The notes below the pieces were generated by a model. That model saw only the letters and a list, made by a program, of their open reading frames with translations. It was not told where the DNA came from and searched no databases. Positions 8,810-18,432 of a stretch of DNA of 64,000 nucleotides are shown piece by piece (position 1 is the first letter of the stretch; each line of letters starts with the position of its first letter). The position numbers and the translations under genes were made by a program. The stretch lies in the NCBI GenBank assembly GCA_903923905.1, contig CAIXZH010000077.1:1-64000 (forward strand). Reading direction: 5' to 3'. Source of the DNA: an uncultured Bacteroidia bacterium (GTDB lineage: Bacteria; Bacteroidota; Bacteroidia; Bacteroidales; Prolixibacteraceae).

Positions 8810-10297
8810 ATGTCATTAAACCCCGAATACCTCAAAGAGGAAAGGAACCAGGCGTGGAGGGCTGAATTGCGCTCGAAAACTAAAAATAAGGAACGGACAC
8901 AGATTGAACGGGTAAAAATGCCGGAACTTGCACCCATGATCAGAGTTAAGTATCAGGATAGGGAAGTCAATATGGGACTTGAGCTGGATCAAGCCCTCAA
9001 AGAAGCCACCAGGTGTATGGATTGTGTAAATCCAACCTGCATTGAAGGTTGTCCGGTGAGCATAAATATACCTAAATTCATAAAGTATATCGAAAAAGGC
9101 GATATACTTCTGGCGGCAGCTACACTCAAGGAAACCAATGCTTTACCGGCCGTTTGCGGAAGGGTCTGTCCACAGGAAAAGCAATGTGAATCCAAATGCT
9201 TTTATGTAGACAAATTGGATAAACCGTCTGTTGCAATTGGTCATCTGGAACGGTTTGCTGCAGATTATGAGCGCAATTCCGGCGCTGCAAATATTCCCGA
9301 AAAGGCCAGTCCAAATGGAATTAAAGTGGCTGCTGTTGGCTCGGGACCGGCATCACTTGCGTTTGCAGGTGATATGGTTAAGTACGGTTACGACGTTACC
9401 GTATTTGAAGCACTTCACGAAATCGGTGGCGTCCTGAAATATGGAATACCCGAATTTCGTCTTCCAAATTCGGTGGTCGATTTTGAGCTGGAGAACCTTC
9501 GTAAAATGGGTGTTAAATTTGAAACCAATTATATTGTTGGACGCACCTCCTCGTTTGAAGATTTGCGTGAGGAAGGTTACCAGGGCTTTTTTATTGCCAG
9601 TGGAGCAGGGCTTCCCCGTTTTATGGATATTCCCGGGGAAAATTCAAACGGTATACTCTCTTCGAATGAATACCTGACCCGTGTTAACCTGATGGGTGCG
9701 GCTATGGATGATAAGGATACACCTGTTCTGAAAGGAAAGTATGTTGCCGTAATCGGAGGGGGAAATACAGCTATGGATTCTGTCAGAACTGCCTTACGAC
9801 TCGGAGCTAGCCGGGCTATGATTATATATCGCCGTTCTGAGGCTGAGATGCCTGCCCGGATTGAAGAGGTTAAACATGCCAAGGAGGAGGGAGTTGAGTT
9901 TATGACACTTTGCAATCCGCTTGAGTATTTTGCCGACGAAAAAGGACGCGTTAGCGGAATGCGACTAAACCGGATGGGACTGGGTGAACCTGATTCATCC
10001 GGACGCCGGAGGCCTATGCCCATAGAAGGCTCTGAATTTGAGCTTGATGTCGATTTGGTCGTTGTAGCTGTTGGTGTTTCGCCTAATCCGCTGGTCCCCT
10101 CCTGTCTTCCTGACCTGAAGGTTACCAAATGGGGAACTATTGTAGTCGATGAGGATAAGATGCAATCATCTATTTCCGAGATGTTTGCCGGTGGCGATAT
10201 TGTTCGTGGCGGAGCAACCGTGATCCTTGCCATGGGCGATGGAAGAAGAGCTGCCGAGAATATGCATAACTATTTACAGAGCAAATCGAATAATTAA
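8810..10297 (+). CDS. nfnB: NfnB/GltD-like FAD and [4Fe-4S] subunit
   Basis: Large subunit of NfnAB, homologous to the small subunit of glutamate synthase. An N-terminal domain binds two [4Fe-4S] clusters: CMDCVNPTCIEGCP near residue 66, and CGRVCPQEKQCESKC near residue 115. A first dinucleotide fold (VAAVGSGPASLAFAGD) binds FAD and a second (VAVIGGGNTAMDSVRTA) binds NADPH; GGDIVRGGATVILAMGDG closes the FAD site. The 495-residue length fits Nfn/SudA. There is no glutamate synthase large subunit here, and the adjacent NfnA gene argues against a GltBD role. The two genes are evidently an operon. Confidence 0.9.
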   Translation: MSLNPEYLKEERNQAWRAELRSKTKNKERTQIERVKMPELAPMIRVKYQDREVNMGLELDQALKEATRCMDCVNPTCIEGCPVSINIPKFIKYIEKGDILLAAATLKETNALPAVCGRVCPQEKQCESKCFYVDKLDKPSVAIGHLERFAADYERNSGAANIPEKASPNGIKVAAVGSGPASLAFAGDMVKYGYDVTVFEALHEIGGVLKYGIPEFRLPNSVVDFELENLRKMGVKFETNYIVGRTSSFEDLREEGYQGFFIASGAGLPRFMDIPGENSNGILSSNEYLTRVNLMGAAMDDKDTPVLKGKYVAVIGGGNTAMDSVRTALRLGASRAMIIYRRSEAEMPARIEEVKHAKEEGVEFMTLCNPLEYFADEKGRVSGMRLNRMGLGEPDSSGRRRPMPIEGSEFELDVDLVVVAVGVSPNPLVPSCLPDLKVTKWGTIVVDEDKMQSSISEMFAGGDIVRGGATVILAMGDGRRAAENMHNYLQSKSNN

Positions 10298-10313
10298 CCC
10301 AATAATTTTGAAG

Positions 10314-11300
10314 ATGACTAATCTTAATGTCACATATCTGGGACTGGATCTTAAGAACCCGATTATCGCCGGAAGCAGTGGTCTTACCAATTCAATTGAA
10401 AACCTGAAAGCCATTGAGAAGGCCGGTGCAGGTGCTGTTATCTTAAAGTCGATCTTTGAAGAGGAGATATACCTGGAATTCGCCCATGAATTCAGGAAAC
10501 TTGGTCCAATGGATAATAATCTGGAATTTCTGGACTACTATGATTATCAGATTAAGAAAGATAATCTAAAGAATTATCTGAGCCTGATTTCAGAAGCCAA
10601 AAAGGAGTTGTCAATCCCTGTTATTGCAAGTATAAATTGCACTACTGCGCATGAATGGGCCTTTTTTGCAAAAAAAGTGGAAGATGCCGGTGCAGATGCC
10701 ATTGAATTGAACATCTTCGTACTCCCCACAAATCTCACTCAAACCAATGAGGATAATGAGAGTATGTATTTTGATATCGTATCACGCGTTTCTTCCAAGA
10801 TAAAAATTCCAATATCGCTGAAAATAAGTTCCTATTTTTCGAACCTGGGGGCTGTTATCCGAGATCTCTCATTTTCTGAAATTAAAGGGCTCACGTTATT
10901 TAATAAATTTTACAGCCCTGATGTCGACATTTTTGAACAGAAAATTATCGGCTCAGATGTTTTAAGCCAAAATACCGATTACCGACTGACATTACGGTGG
11001 ATCGGGATGATGGCTAACCGGGTAAACAGTGATTTGTCTGCTTCTACAGGTATCCATGACTGGCAAACAATTGTAAAGATGTTGTTGGTTGGAGCCACAA
11101 CGGTACAGATTGTTTCTATCCTTTATCAGGACGGATTTTCTGTTATTCCCTCTATGATTCAGAATATTAGTAATTGGATGGAGGAGAACGGATATGAATC
11201 TGTTGCTGATTTCAGAGGTAAGCTGAGTTTGGATAATACTACAAATCTTGCTGAGTTTGAACGGGTTCAATTTATGCGTAACTTTGGGGAGCATAAATAA
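10314..11300 (+). CDS. Dihydroorotate dehydrogenase-like FMN protein lacking the catalytic cysteine
   Basis: A 328-residue TIM barrel of the dihydroorotate dehydrogenase-like family. The N-terminal GLDLKNPIIAGSSGLTNS, VIASINCTTAHEW and the C-terminal phosphate-binding segment (LLVGATTVQIVSILYQDG) match the fold. The active-site loop, normally N-x-S-C-P-N in true PyrD, reads ELNIFVLPTN here, so the catalytic base is missing and pyrimidine synthesis is unlikely. I chose ATG 10314; an upstream in-frame start would overlap nfnB by 71 bases. It follows nfnB by 16 bases, so it may act with NfnAB, although its substrate is unknown. Confidence 0.85.
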   Translation: MTNLNVTYLGLDLKNPIIAGSSGLTNSIENLKAIEKAGAGAVILKSIFEEEIYLEFAHEFRKLGPMDNNLEFLDYYDYQIKKDNLKNYLSLISEAKKELSIPVIASINCTTAHEWAFFAKKVEDAGADAIELNIFVLPTNLTQTNEDNESMYFDIVSRVSSKIKIPISLKISSYFSNLGAVIRDLSFSEIKGLTLFNKFYSPDVDIFEQKIIGSDVLSQNTDYRLTLRWIGMMANRVNSDLSASTGIHDWQTIVKMLLVGATTVQIVSILYQDGFSVIPSMIQNISNWMEENGYESVADFRGKLSLDNTTNLAEFERVQFMRNFGEHK

Positions 11301-11310
11301 ATAAGTTTAC

Positions 11311-13266
11311 ATGGCCTCGAACTACTTTAAAATTCAAAATAGATTCGCTTTTTCTGTTTTTGTATTGTTCTTCACCCTTTCGACTTCCCTGCAGGCCCAG
11401 GTTAAGCTTGAAGATGACAGGGGGACTGATGAAGTTAAAAAGTTTGCCTATTATGTTGCCCGGAAAGGGGAAACAGCGTTTTCAATAGCCCGGAAGTTTA
11501 ATCAGTCATTAGTGGATTTCTATAAAAATAATCCACAATCAAACCAAGGTATTCACGATGGTGATGAACTAAGAATACCTGTTCCTTTCACGGTTCGTCC
11601 GGACGAAAAACTAAATAAAAGTCCACAGCGCTTAAAATATATAGTCGGGCGAAAAGAAACACTCTATGCCATTGCAAGAATGTTTAATACTACACAGGAG
11701 GAAATTCTGAAAGTAAATCCGTCGTTAAAGGGAGTTTTATCAAAAGGTGAAGTCTTAAACATCCCTTTGTTTACCGGCAGTGCTGCTTCGTATTCAAAAA
11801 CGGTCGAACAGACAATAAAGGAATATACGATTGTAAGCGGGGATAATTATTTTCAACTTCAAAAGAGATTTGGTGTTTCACAGGCCGAATTAGAACAACT
11901 GAACCCTGCATTGAAGGATGGATTCCGATCCGGATTGGTCATTAAACTACCTGCAAAGAAAGGGGCTGAAGTATCACCTGAGGAAGTAGCTCCAATAACG
12001 AAAGTGGTTGCTCCTTCCAAAAAATCATCCCTTTCCGCTGAACCTGCTGTTGATACCCGGGATGCGGAACCAACCGATAAGATAAAAGAAAGAACAGAAA
12101 TTCCCTCCCCCGAAAAAGCTGATGTCGCCGTTCCTGCTCTGAATAAAACTTTTAAAATTGGCATCTATCTCCCTTTCTGTTTGAATCTTAACGATTCAGT
12201 GCGGAGCTCTCAGCATACCAATAGCTTTCTGGAGTTTTATTCAGGTGTTTTACTGGCTACCGAAAAACTAACTTCGAGCGGGATGAAAGTTAAGCTTTTT
12301 GTTTTTGATACTTATCATGATAGTGATGTGGTCAATAAATTAGTCAGGAAACCCGAGTTTTTATCGTTAGACCTCATTATTGGACCTGTATATCCGAAGG
12401 ATCAGAAGATTGTTGCAGAATTAAGTGCCAAGAATTTCATTCCGATGGTTTCGCCCCTCTCTCCGGAAAGCAGGTTTGTATTAACTACCCCAGGTTATTA
12501 TTTGATAAATCCGGGTCGGAAGCTTCGACTTGCAAGTACTGCAGACTATATATCGGAGAATTTTTTTGGCCAGAATATTATTTTGCTCAATCATGGAGCG
12601 GATTCAGACGACGAAACGTTCCTTCTTAACAGACTTAATAAGAAACCGGGAACCCAGAAAGTGAAGCAGTACAATATTCTTTCTGAGGAGGCAGGTAATC
12701 TGGAAGAGCAACTCAAGGGGGACAGAGATAATATCTTCATTTTAGCGGAAGAAAATGAAGCAAATGTGAGTGTTGCCATGACCAGGCTCAATACTATTTC
12801 GAAGACGCATAAGATAAAAGTGATTGGGCTTCTGGAATATACTAAAATGCAAAGTATCGATATTGAATATCTGCATAATACTAATCTCCATTACCTGGCA
12901 CCCTATTATATTGATTATGGAAATTCAAAAGTGAACAGTTTTGTCGAAAAATACCGTTCCTCTTATGGAAGTGAACCTTCTCAATACAGCTTTCAGGGGT
13001 ATGATATCGGATTATATTTTATCTCTTCCCTGGGTCAGCCGGGTAAGGTTTTCAGAAGGACCAATTCAAACCCGGGAGTAGATCTTCTTCAGGCTGAATA
13101 TAATTTTCAAAAGCCTTCTCCCTTTGGTGGTTATATCAACAGAACTCTTTATATCATTGAATATACCAATAATTTTGAAATCCATTCAGTTGGAAAAATC
13201 AGAGGATCAGTTTCCTCAGAACAGGGGGGGGGAATGGATTTTGAATTTAATGGGTTAGATCAGTGA
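11311..13266 (+). CDS. Exported protein: three LysM domains plus periplasmic-binding-protein-like domain
   Basis: A 651-residue secreted protein. After a signal peptide (residues 1-30, hydrophobic FSVFVLFFTLSTSL then AQ) come three LysM peptidoglycan-binding domains at about 47-91, 109-152 and 171-213, each ending in an IP or LP motif. A Pro/Ser/Lys-rich linker follows (220-275), then a type I periplasmic-binding-protein fold from about 280 with LIIGPVYPKDQKIVAEL and FIPMVSPLS, of the kind found in ABC-transporter binding proteins and LpoA/LppC. No transporter genes are nearby, so a role at the cell wall, perhaps as a regulator of peptidoglycan enzymes, is an inference. It starts 10 bases after the previous gene. 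Confidence 0.8.
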   Translation: MASNYFKIQNRFAFSVFVLFFTLSTSLQAQVKLEDDRGTDEVKKFAYYVARKGETAFSIARKFNQSLVDFYKNNPQSNQGIHDGDELRIPVPFTVRPDEKLNKSPQRLKYIVGRKETLYAIARMFNTTQEEILKVNPSLKGVLSKGEVLNIPLFTGSAASYSKTVEQTIKEYTIVSGDNYFQLQKRFGVSQAELEQLNPALKDGFRSGLVIKLPAKKGAEVSPEEVAPITKVVAPSKKSSLSAEPAVDTRDAEPTDKIKERTEIPSPEKADVAVPALNKTFKIGIYLPFCLNLNDSVRSSQHTNSFLEFYSGVLLATEKLTSSGMKVKLFVFDTYHDSDVVNKLVRKPEFLSLDLIIGPVYPKDQKIVAELSAKNFIPMVSPLSPESRFVLTTPGYYLINPGRKLRLASTADYISENFFGQNIILLNHGADSDDETFLLNRLNKKPGTQKVKQYNILSEEAGNLEEQLKGDRDNIFILAEENEANVSVAMTRLNTISKTHKIKVIGLLEYTKMQSIDIEYLHNTNLHYLAPYYIDYGNSKVNSFVEKYRSSYGSEPSQYSFQGYDIGLYFISSLGQPGKVFRRTNSNPGVDLLQAEYNFQKPSPFGGYINRTLYIIEYTNNFEIHSVGKIRGSVSSEQGGGMDFEFNGLDQ

Positions 13267-14454
13267 TTACCAGCATATGCGGTGGCCGACTGTCCATTCA
13301 ATAAAATCGGATTCATAAAAATTGTAGGCCCGCAAATTTATTCCGATAAAAGTGTCTTTCAGAAAATGGTACTTGATGCCAATGCGCTGGTAAAACATTG
13401 GCGTCATATTTGCTGATTTTATTCGGTAAAGATAAATTCCCGGCTGAACTAACACCGATAGTTTGTCTATAACCAATTCGTAGGATGGATAAAAACTCAA
13501 TGCCAGATGTCGGTTAAACGGAAGATCTGTTGCATCAAGGCTGCCTCCCTCGACTGCAATCTGGGAGTTTTGAGAGCCATTAAATTCTATGGTCATCCCC
13601 AGACCTATTTTTGATTTATAACTAATTTGCCGGTTTATCGTGTTGCTTATCCCATAAACTGCGTAATTCACTCCTTTCATGCTAATTGCCTGATTAACTC
13701 CGGTTCCCTGATAAAGAACGTTTCGGGCTCCTCCGTAACCGGATATAATCCACTCATAAAAACCTGTGAATATGGGTTTTGGCTGCGTATAAAAATGGGC
13801 TTGACATTTATCCAGGGTATAGGATAAACTAATCTTCGTAGCTTCCGTATTTAAACCCTTATTGGGCATTTTAAGCGCACCGTTTGAAAAGTGTGTGAAT
13901 CCATAGCCAATGCTAAAAGCAAGTCTTTTGCTTAAAAGATATTTCAAACTCACTCCTGCATCAATATACACGGTTTTGTCTGCGCTAATGGCTATATTAT
14001 TCGGATTACCTACCGGATTGTAGGAATTCCAGTTAAATGTAAGTCCTAATCCCAATTCATAATTCAAACTCCAGCGATCGTGTCGCATGAAAGGGGCATT
14101 AAAGAATCCGTAAAGAGCAATCGGATTACCCAGTTTTTTGGTGTTTCCAAAAAATGCTGAATATATTCCCAGTCCAAAACTGGGATAAAGGTAAATCTGC
14201 TGCCATAATTGGTCACCGCTTGTTTGTTTGGCTAACCGTAGCGAATAACTGGTGTAATTGGCATTTCCGTCGGGGTCTGTATTTTGAGCCCGTATGAATG
14301 CATTGGTTGGAAGGACATTTCCAACATCTATGCGAAATTCAGTGGTTAGATGGCTTTTAAAAACCAGCGAATCTTTAAGAGCAGATTGTGCCTGTACCAA
14401 ATCAGGGAAAGTCAATTCCAGTAAGATTAGAGTCAGTAAAAGAGATTTTATCAT
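13267..14454 (-). CDS. PagL-like acyloxyacyl hydrolase (lipid A deacylase family), outer membrane
   Basis: A 395-residue protein with a signal peptide (MIKSLLLTLILLELTFP, cleavage near VQAQ) and alternating beta strands typical of an outer-membrane barrel. The segment GYGFTHFSNGALKMPNKGLN near residue 185 resembles the PagL catalytic His-x-Ser motif, suggesting removal of a lipid A acyl chain. It is larger than classical PagL (about 170 residues), with an extended C-terminal beta region ending in HRICW. Its stop codon directly abuts the stop codon of the LysM gene on the other strand. Family assignment is by motif, and activity is inferred. Confidence 0.75.
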   Translation of the reverse strand: MIKSLLLTLILLELTFPDLVQAQSALKDSLVFKSHLTTEFRIDVGNVLPTNAFIRAQNTDPDGNANYTSYSLRLAKQTSGDQLWQQIYLYPSFGLGIYSAFFGNTKKLGNPIALYGFFNAPFMRHDRWSLNYELGLGLTFNWNSYNPVGNPNNIAISADKTVYIDAGVSLKYLLSKRLAFSIGYGFTHFSNGALKMPNKGLNTEATKISLSYTLDKCQAHFYTQPKPIFTGFYEWIISGYGGARNVLYQGTGVNQAISMKGVNYAVYGISNTINRQISYKSKIGLGMTIEFNGSQNSQIAVEGGSLDATDLPFNRHLALSFYPSYELVIDKLSVLVQPGIYLYRIKSANMTPMFYQRIGIKYHFLKDTFIGINLRAYNFYESDFIEWTVGHRICW

Positions 14455-14597
14455 TTAGAAACCTGAATAATCAAATTACATGCCAAAGAAAAGGTTTTTA
14501 TTTTCAATTGCAGATCCAAATGATTTTAAAGTTCAATTTCTGTTTGAAAGAAAGTATCTGAAGTAATGAGAATAATTTAAAATCCTGATAGTTTAAT

Positions 14598-14668
14598 TAG
14601 TCCCTATGTTTGAAAAATAACGCTCATTGGCTTATGCTATTCTATTTATTTTTCAAACATAGGGACTA
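14598..14668. repeat. Perfect 23-bp inverted repeat overlapping the rocD stop codon
   Basis: Arms 14598-14620 and 14646-14668 are perfect reverse complements (beginning TAGTCCCTATGTTTG), separated by 25 bases. The right arm contains the rocD stop codon. The hairpin would be very stable in the rocD transcript but has no T-tract after it, so it is either a 3-prime stabilising structure or a small REP/MITE-like element rather than a classical terminator. Confidence 0.85.
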
Positions 14669-15877
14669 TATAAATTCCTTCATCGATTCCTGAATCAGGC
14701 CAATCGCCTCAATCATTTGTGCTTCAGTAATAATAAGCGGAGGTGTAAATCGGATGGTATGTTCATGAGTTGGTTTAGCTAAAACCCCGTGTTCTTTCAT
14801 TAACAGGCATAGATCCCATGCTTTTTTACCTTCCAACGGATTGATCTGTATGGCATTCAATAAACCCTTTCCGCGAACTTCAGCAATTAAAGGTGAATTA
14901 AATGCTTTCATCTCGTCCCTGAATATCTTCCCGATACGGGTGGCATTATCTGCAAGCTTTTCATCAATCAGCACCTCCATCGCGGCTATAGCAACCTTTG
15001 CGGCTATTGGATTGCCACCATAGGTAGAACCATGTTCTCCGGGCTTAATAGTGAGCATGATTTCGTCATCTGCGAGTACACATGAAACAGGAAGCATTCC
15101 CCCCGAAATGGCTTTTCCAAGTACCAGAATGTCGGGACGCACCTCTTCATGATCACAGGCCAGCATTTTACCTGTGCGGCATAGTCCGGTCTGCACCTCA
15201 TCAGCCACAAAAAGGACGTTATATTTCTTACATAATCCTGCAGCTTTTCTTAAATAGCCATCCTTTGGTACATATACGCCTGCCTCCGCCTGGATCGGTT
15301 CGACTAAAAATCCGGCGGTGTTGGGATGTTGCAATTCCCGATCAAGTGCTTCGATGTCGTTGTAGGGGATATTGACAAATCCCGGTGTAAACGGGCCATA
15401 ATCGCTGTAGGAATCGGGATCGGATGACATCGAAACGATGGTAATGGTCCGGCCATGAAAGTTGCCGTCACATACCACAATGCGCGCTTCATTTTTTGGA
15501 ATCCCCTTCACTTTATAGCCCCATTTCCGAATCAGTTTAAGCGCTGTTTCATCCGCTTCAGCGCCTGAATTCATTGGCAACATTTTGTCATATCCAAATT
15601 GTCGTGTCATCAGCTCTTCCCACTCCCCGAGTGTATTGTTATAGAAAGCTCTTGAGGTTAGTGCCAGTTTCCCGGCCTGTTCGATCAGCGCTTTTACCAG
15701 CTTAGGATGGCAATGCCCCTGATTGACTGCAGAATATGCTGCGAGAAAATCAAAATAACGTCGTCCTTCAATATCCCATACAAATATCCCTTCACCCCTT
15801 TCCAAAACAACCGGCAGTGGATGATAATTATGTGCTCCATAGCAGTTCTCTTTTTCAATGTAATCTCTGGTCTCCAT
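14666..15877 (-). CDS. rocD: Ornithine aminotransferase
   Basis: PLP-dependent class III aminotransferase that converts ornithine plus 2-oxoglutarate to glutamate semialdehyde plus glutamate, linking arginine and proline metabolism. The 403-residue length is typical. Visible residues are [13 protein letters not shown] (near 103), NFHGRT (139), FVADEVQTG (223, cofactor Asp) and LGKAISGG with the Schiff-base Lys at 255; GSTYGGNP follows. The close match to ornithine aminotransferase ([10 protein letters not shown] terminus, GTP-free barrel) favours this over acetylornithine transaminase; no arginine genes adjoin to test it. It is transcribed alone, and its stop codon lies in a perfect inverted repeat. 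Confidence 0.93.
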   Translation of the reverse strand: METRDYIEKENCYGAHNYHPLPVVLERGEGIFVWDIEGRRYFDFLAAYSAVNQGHCHPKLVKALIEQAGKLALTSRAFYNNTLGEWEELMTRQFGYDKMLPMNSGAEADETALKLIRKWGYKVKGIPKNEARIVVCDGNFHGRTITIVSMSSDPDSYSDYGPFTPGFVNIPYNDIEALDRELQHPNTAGFLVEPIQAEAGVYVPKDGYLRKAAGLCKKYNVLFVADEVQTGLCRTGKMLACDHEEVRPDILVLGKAISGGMLPVSCVLADDEIMLTIKPGEHGSTYGGNPIAAKVAIAAMEVLIDEKLADNATRIGKIFRDEMKAFNSPLIAEVRGKGLLNAIQINPLEGKKAWDLCLLMKEHGVLAKPTHEHTIRFTPPLIITEAQMIEAIGLIQESMKEFI

Positions 15878-15981
15878 ATTTCAGTATTTAAATTCGTTCG
15901 TAGTTCGATTTACTGGATTGCGCCAAACTATACTATTTTAAGGAGCTCAACAATGATATTTTACCGTATTTGGAATTTGTT

Positions 15982-18432
15982 TTAAAAACGGATTGAAAAT
16001 TTCAGATTTAGCCGGCGGCCGGTGAGGTAATTTGGAACTGCATACATTTGGTTATGAATGTCTGATATCCAATAATAGGAAACAGTATTGTTAATGTCAA
16101 AGAGATTAAATATTTCAAAACCTATCCAGGCATCTTTTATGCAATATCTATTCTTGTATTTAATGGTTGGTTTATTCTTGTTAATCAATGTTTTAGAGAA
16201 TCCAACATCCACTCTTTGGTAGGGAGGCATTCTAAATGTATCCATATATCGTGCTCCGTTTGGAGGGCCAAAGGGTAATCCACTCCCATAAAAAAGGGTC
16301 ATATTCATTTTAACGGTTTGGTATCCTGGAAAATAATCCTGGATGAACAGACTGAAATTGATCCGCTGGTCAGTAGGTCTTGGAATATATCCCGGATAAA
16401 TTTTCTCAGTGCCACTCCCAGGAATTGGTTTTAAGTAATAATCTCCATTGATATTCTCCACAGTTTTCATCAAAGACAGACTTGCCCATGACTGAGCACC
16501 GGATGCAAGTTCTCCGTTGACTTTGAAATCGATTCCTGCTGCATATCCTACAGACTGCTGATCGGGCAAATATTGAATATTTAAATTGTCTAATTGATAG
16601 GGAATCAAATGACTAAGTGCCTTGTACCAGAGTTCAGTAGTGAATTTAATTGGTCGTTCATAAGTTGTAATTAGTTTATCATATCCCAAAAGAAAGTGGA
16701 TTGATCTCTGAGCTTTAATTCCTGGTACAAGTTGTGCTTCCGGATTAATTAATTCCTTAAATAATGGCATCTGATTATATACTCCCCAGGCAGCACGGTA
16801 GATTTGATTTCCGTCTGGGCCGGTTTTCCATCTGGCAGATATTCTGGGGCTTATTATGGTTTGATGGTTATAGTCCCAATACTGAAATCGTATCCCCCCA
16901 GTAATCGAGAGAATACCATTTCCCATATTTTCCGTCAGGTTATCCTGTATAAATCCTGAGAAACGATTTGAAGTAATCTTATTATTCCCTGTAATATTGT
17001 TATATAAGGATAAATTATTGTATTGATATGGCAGTGAATATCCGGCAGAATCTCTCATTTCCCATTCATTCATATGACTCGACATCATCTCATGCTGGAA
17101 CTTCAATTCCCATTTCAACTGATGATGGTTCTCAGAAAAAGTTCCCCGATGTTCAAAACCGGAAATGTAAGCGGTCATCTTATCGCGGGCATGTATGAGG
17201 TCGGTGCCGGTTCCTGTAACTGTTGTACTATCCGGGTTAGTGTGTGAACCAGTCTGTTGACTGATATCATTAAGGTAATATTCCCCCAGTATATCGTAAG
17301 AGATCTTTTCATTTGAGGAAAATGAACTGGCTTGGAATTTAAGGGATAGGTTAGGAATTGGAGAATATTCTGCAGCTACGGCACCCAAATAGTTTTCGAA
17401 ACGATCCTTTTCTCGCCCATCATAATAGACCATGAATTGGTAAGGATTAGTCAGAGTACCGAATTTTGTAAGTTGAGTTTTTGGAATGAATTGATAGGTA
17501 TTTGAGGCATAATTTCCTAAAAAACCAAAAGAAAAGCGGGAATTAAACTGATAATTCAAATAAGTTTGAAAATCGGTAAAGGAAGGGTTATACTCCCCTT
17601 TTTTATCCAGTGTCCCCAATAAATAGGCGGTATTTTTATAACGGATTCCTGTCAGATAAGAAAATTTGCCTTTGGCACTTGTACCTTCGAAATGAGTAGA
17701 TGCTCCCAGCGCCCCAATTTCAGCGGATGCTGCGCTTCTGTCTGGTTTACGGTAGGTGATGTCGAGTACCGAGGACATCTTATCTCCGTAAGAAGCATCA
17801 AATCCACCTGCCGAGAAACCGATAGTACCAACCATGTCACTATTGATGAAACTTAATCCCTCCTGTTCTCCTGATTTTACCATAAAAGGCCGAATAATTT
17901 CAATGCCATTTACATAGACCAGATTTTCATCGGAATTACCGCCCCGTACCGAATATTGGGAACTTAACTCATTGTTGTTGCTAACACCAGGCAGTGTCTT
18001 AATTAATGTTTCTACGGCTCCGGCCACTGACGGAAACCTTTCCGTTAATTTGGGCTGAATATTCTGCAGATTATTATTCCCCTTTTTTTGTTCAATTGTA
18101 ATTTCCTGAATGCTCTTTAATTCAGTTTCCATGACTTGCATGAGAGGGGAATGAACTTCGGATATTATAACCTGTAGCTCCCTCTTTTTATAACCCATTG
18201 CTGTAAAAACCAGTACAACTGATTTCGCTGATACCGGAGGTAAGGTAAAATTGCCATCCTTGTCTGATTCTGTACCCAGAGTGGTTCCTTTGATCTGGAT
18301 ATTGATCATTTCCAGCGGATGCATCTCCTGATCAACTACTTTACCGGCTATGGATCTGGCCATATTCTGCCCCCATAAAGAGATCATAGTACTCCAAAGC
18401 AGACAAAACAGGGGATATATAAATTTAGGCAT
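15982..18432 (-). CDS. TonB-dependent outer-membrane receptor with carboxypeptidase-regulatory-like N-domain
   Basis: An 816-residue outer-membrane active transporter. A signal peptide is followed by a carboxypeptidase-D regulatory-like domain (SIAGKVVDQEMHPLEMINI, residues about 28-110). The plug domain (about 115-230) has LPGVSNNNELSSQYSVRGG, and a 22-strand barrel ends in LNLKFSIRF, the aromatic terminus recognised by the Bam complex. No SusD partner or carbohydrate-active gene is adjacent, so it is not a classical SusC; the substrate is unknown. It is followed at about 100 bases by rocD on the same strand, but the two are probably independent. Confidence 0.92.
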   Translation of the reverse strand: MPKFIYPLFCLLWSTMISLWGQNMARSIAGKVVDQEMHPLEMINIQIKGTTLGTESDKDGNFTLPPVSAKSVVLVFTAMGYKKRELQVIISEVHSPLMQVMETELKSIQEITIEQKKGNNNLQNIQPKLTERFPSVAGAVETLIKTLPGVSNNNELSSQYSVRGGNSDENLVYVNGIEIIRPFMVKSGEQEGLSFINSDMVGTIGFSAGGFDASYGDKMSSVLDITYRKPDRSAASAEIGALGASTHFEGTSAKGKFSYLTGIRYKNTAYLLGTLDKKGEYNPSFTDFQTYLNYQFNSRFSFGFLGNYASNTYQFIPKTQLTKFGTLTNPYQFMVYYDGREKDRFENYLGAVAAEYSPIPNLSLKFQASSFSSNEKISYDILGEYYLNDISQQTGSHTNPDSTTVTGTGTDLIHARDKMTAYISGFEHRGTFSENHHQLKWELKFQHEMMSSHMNEWEMRDSAGYSLPYQYNNLSLYNNITGNNKITSNRFSGFIQDNLTENMGNGILSITGGIRFQYWDYNHQTIISPRISARWKTGPDGNQIYRAAWGVYNQMPLFKELINPEAQLVPGIKAQRSIHFLLGYDKLITTYERPIKFTTELWYKALSHLIPYQLDNLNIQYLPDQQSVGYAAGIDFKVNGELASGAQSWASLSLMKTVENINGDYYLKPIPGSGTEKIYPGYIPRPTDQRINFSLFIQDYFPGYQTVKMNMTLFYGSGLPFGPPNGARYMDTFRMPPYQRVDVGFSKTLINKNKPTIKYKNRYCIKDAWIGFEIFNLFDINNTVSYYWISDIHNQMYAVPNYLTGRRLNLKFSIRF

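Noticed and set aside
9577-10233. 218-codon minus-strand frame over nfnB
   Set aside because: Antisense shadow of the nfnB coding sequence with no family features.
10227-10313. Extended N terminus of the dihydroorotate-dehydrogenase-like protein
   Set aside because: It would overlap nfnB by 71 bases and adds residues not found in the family; ATG 10314 fits.
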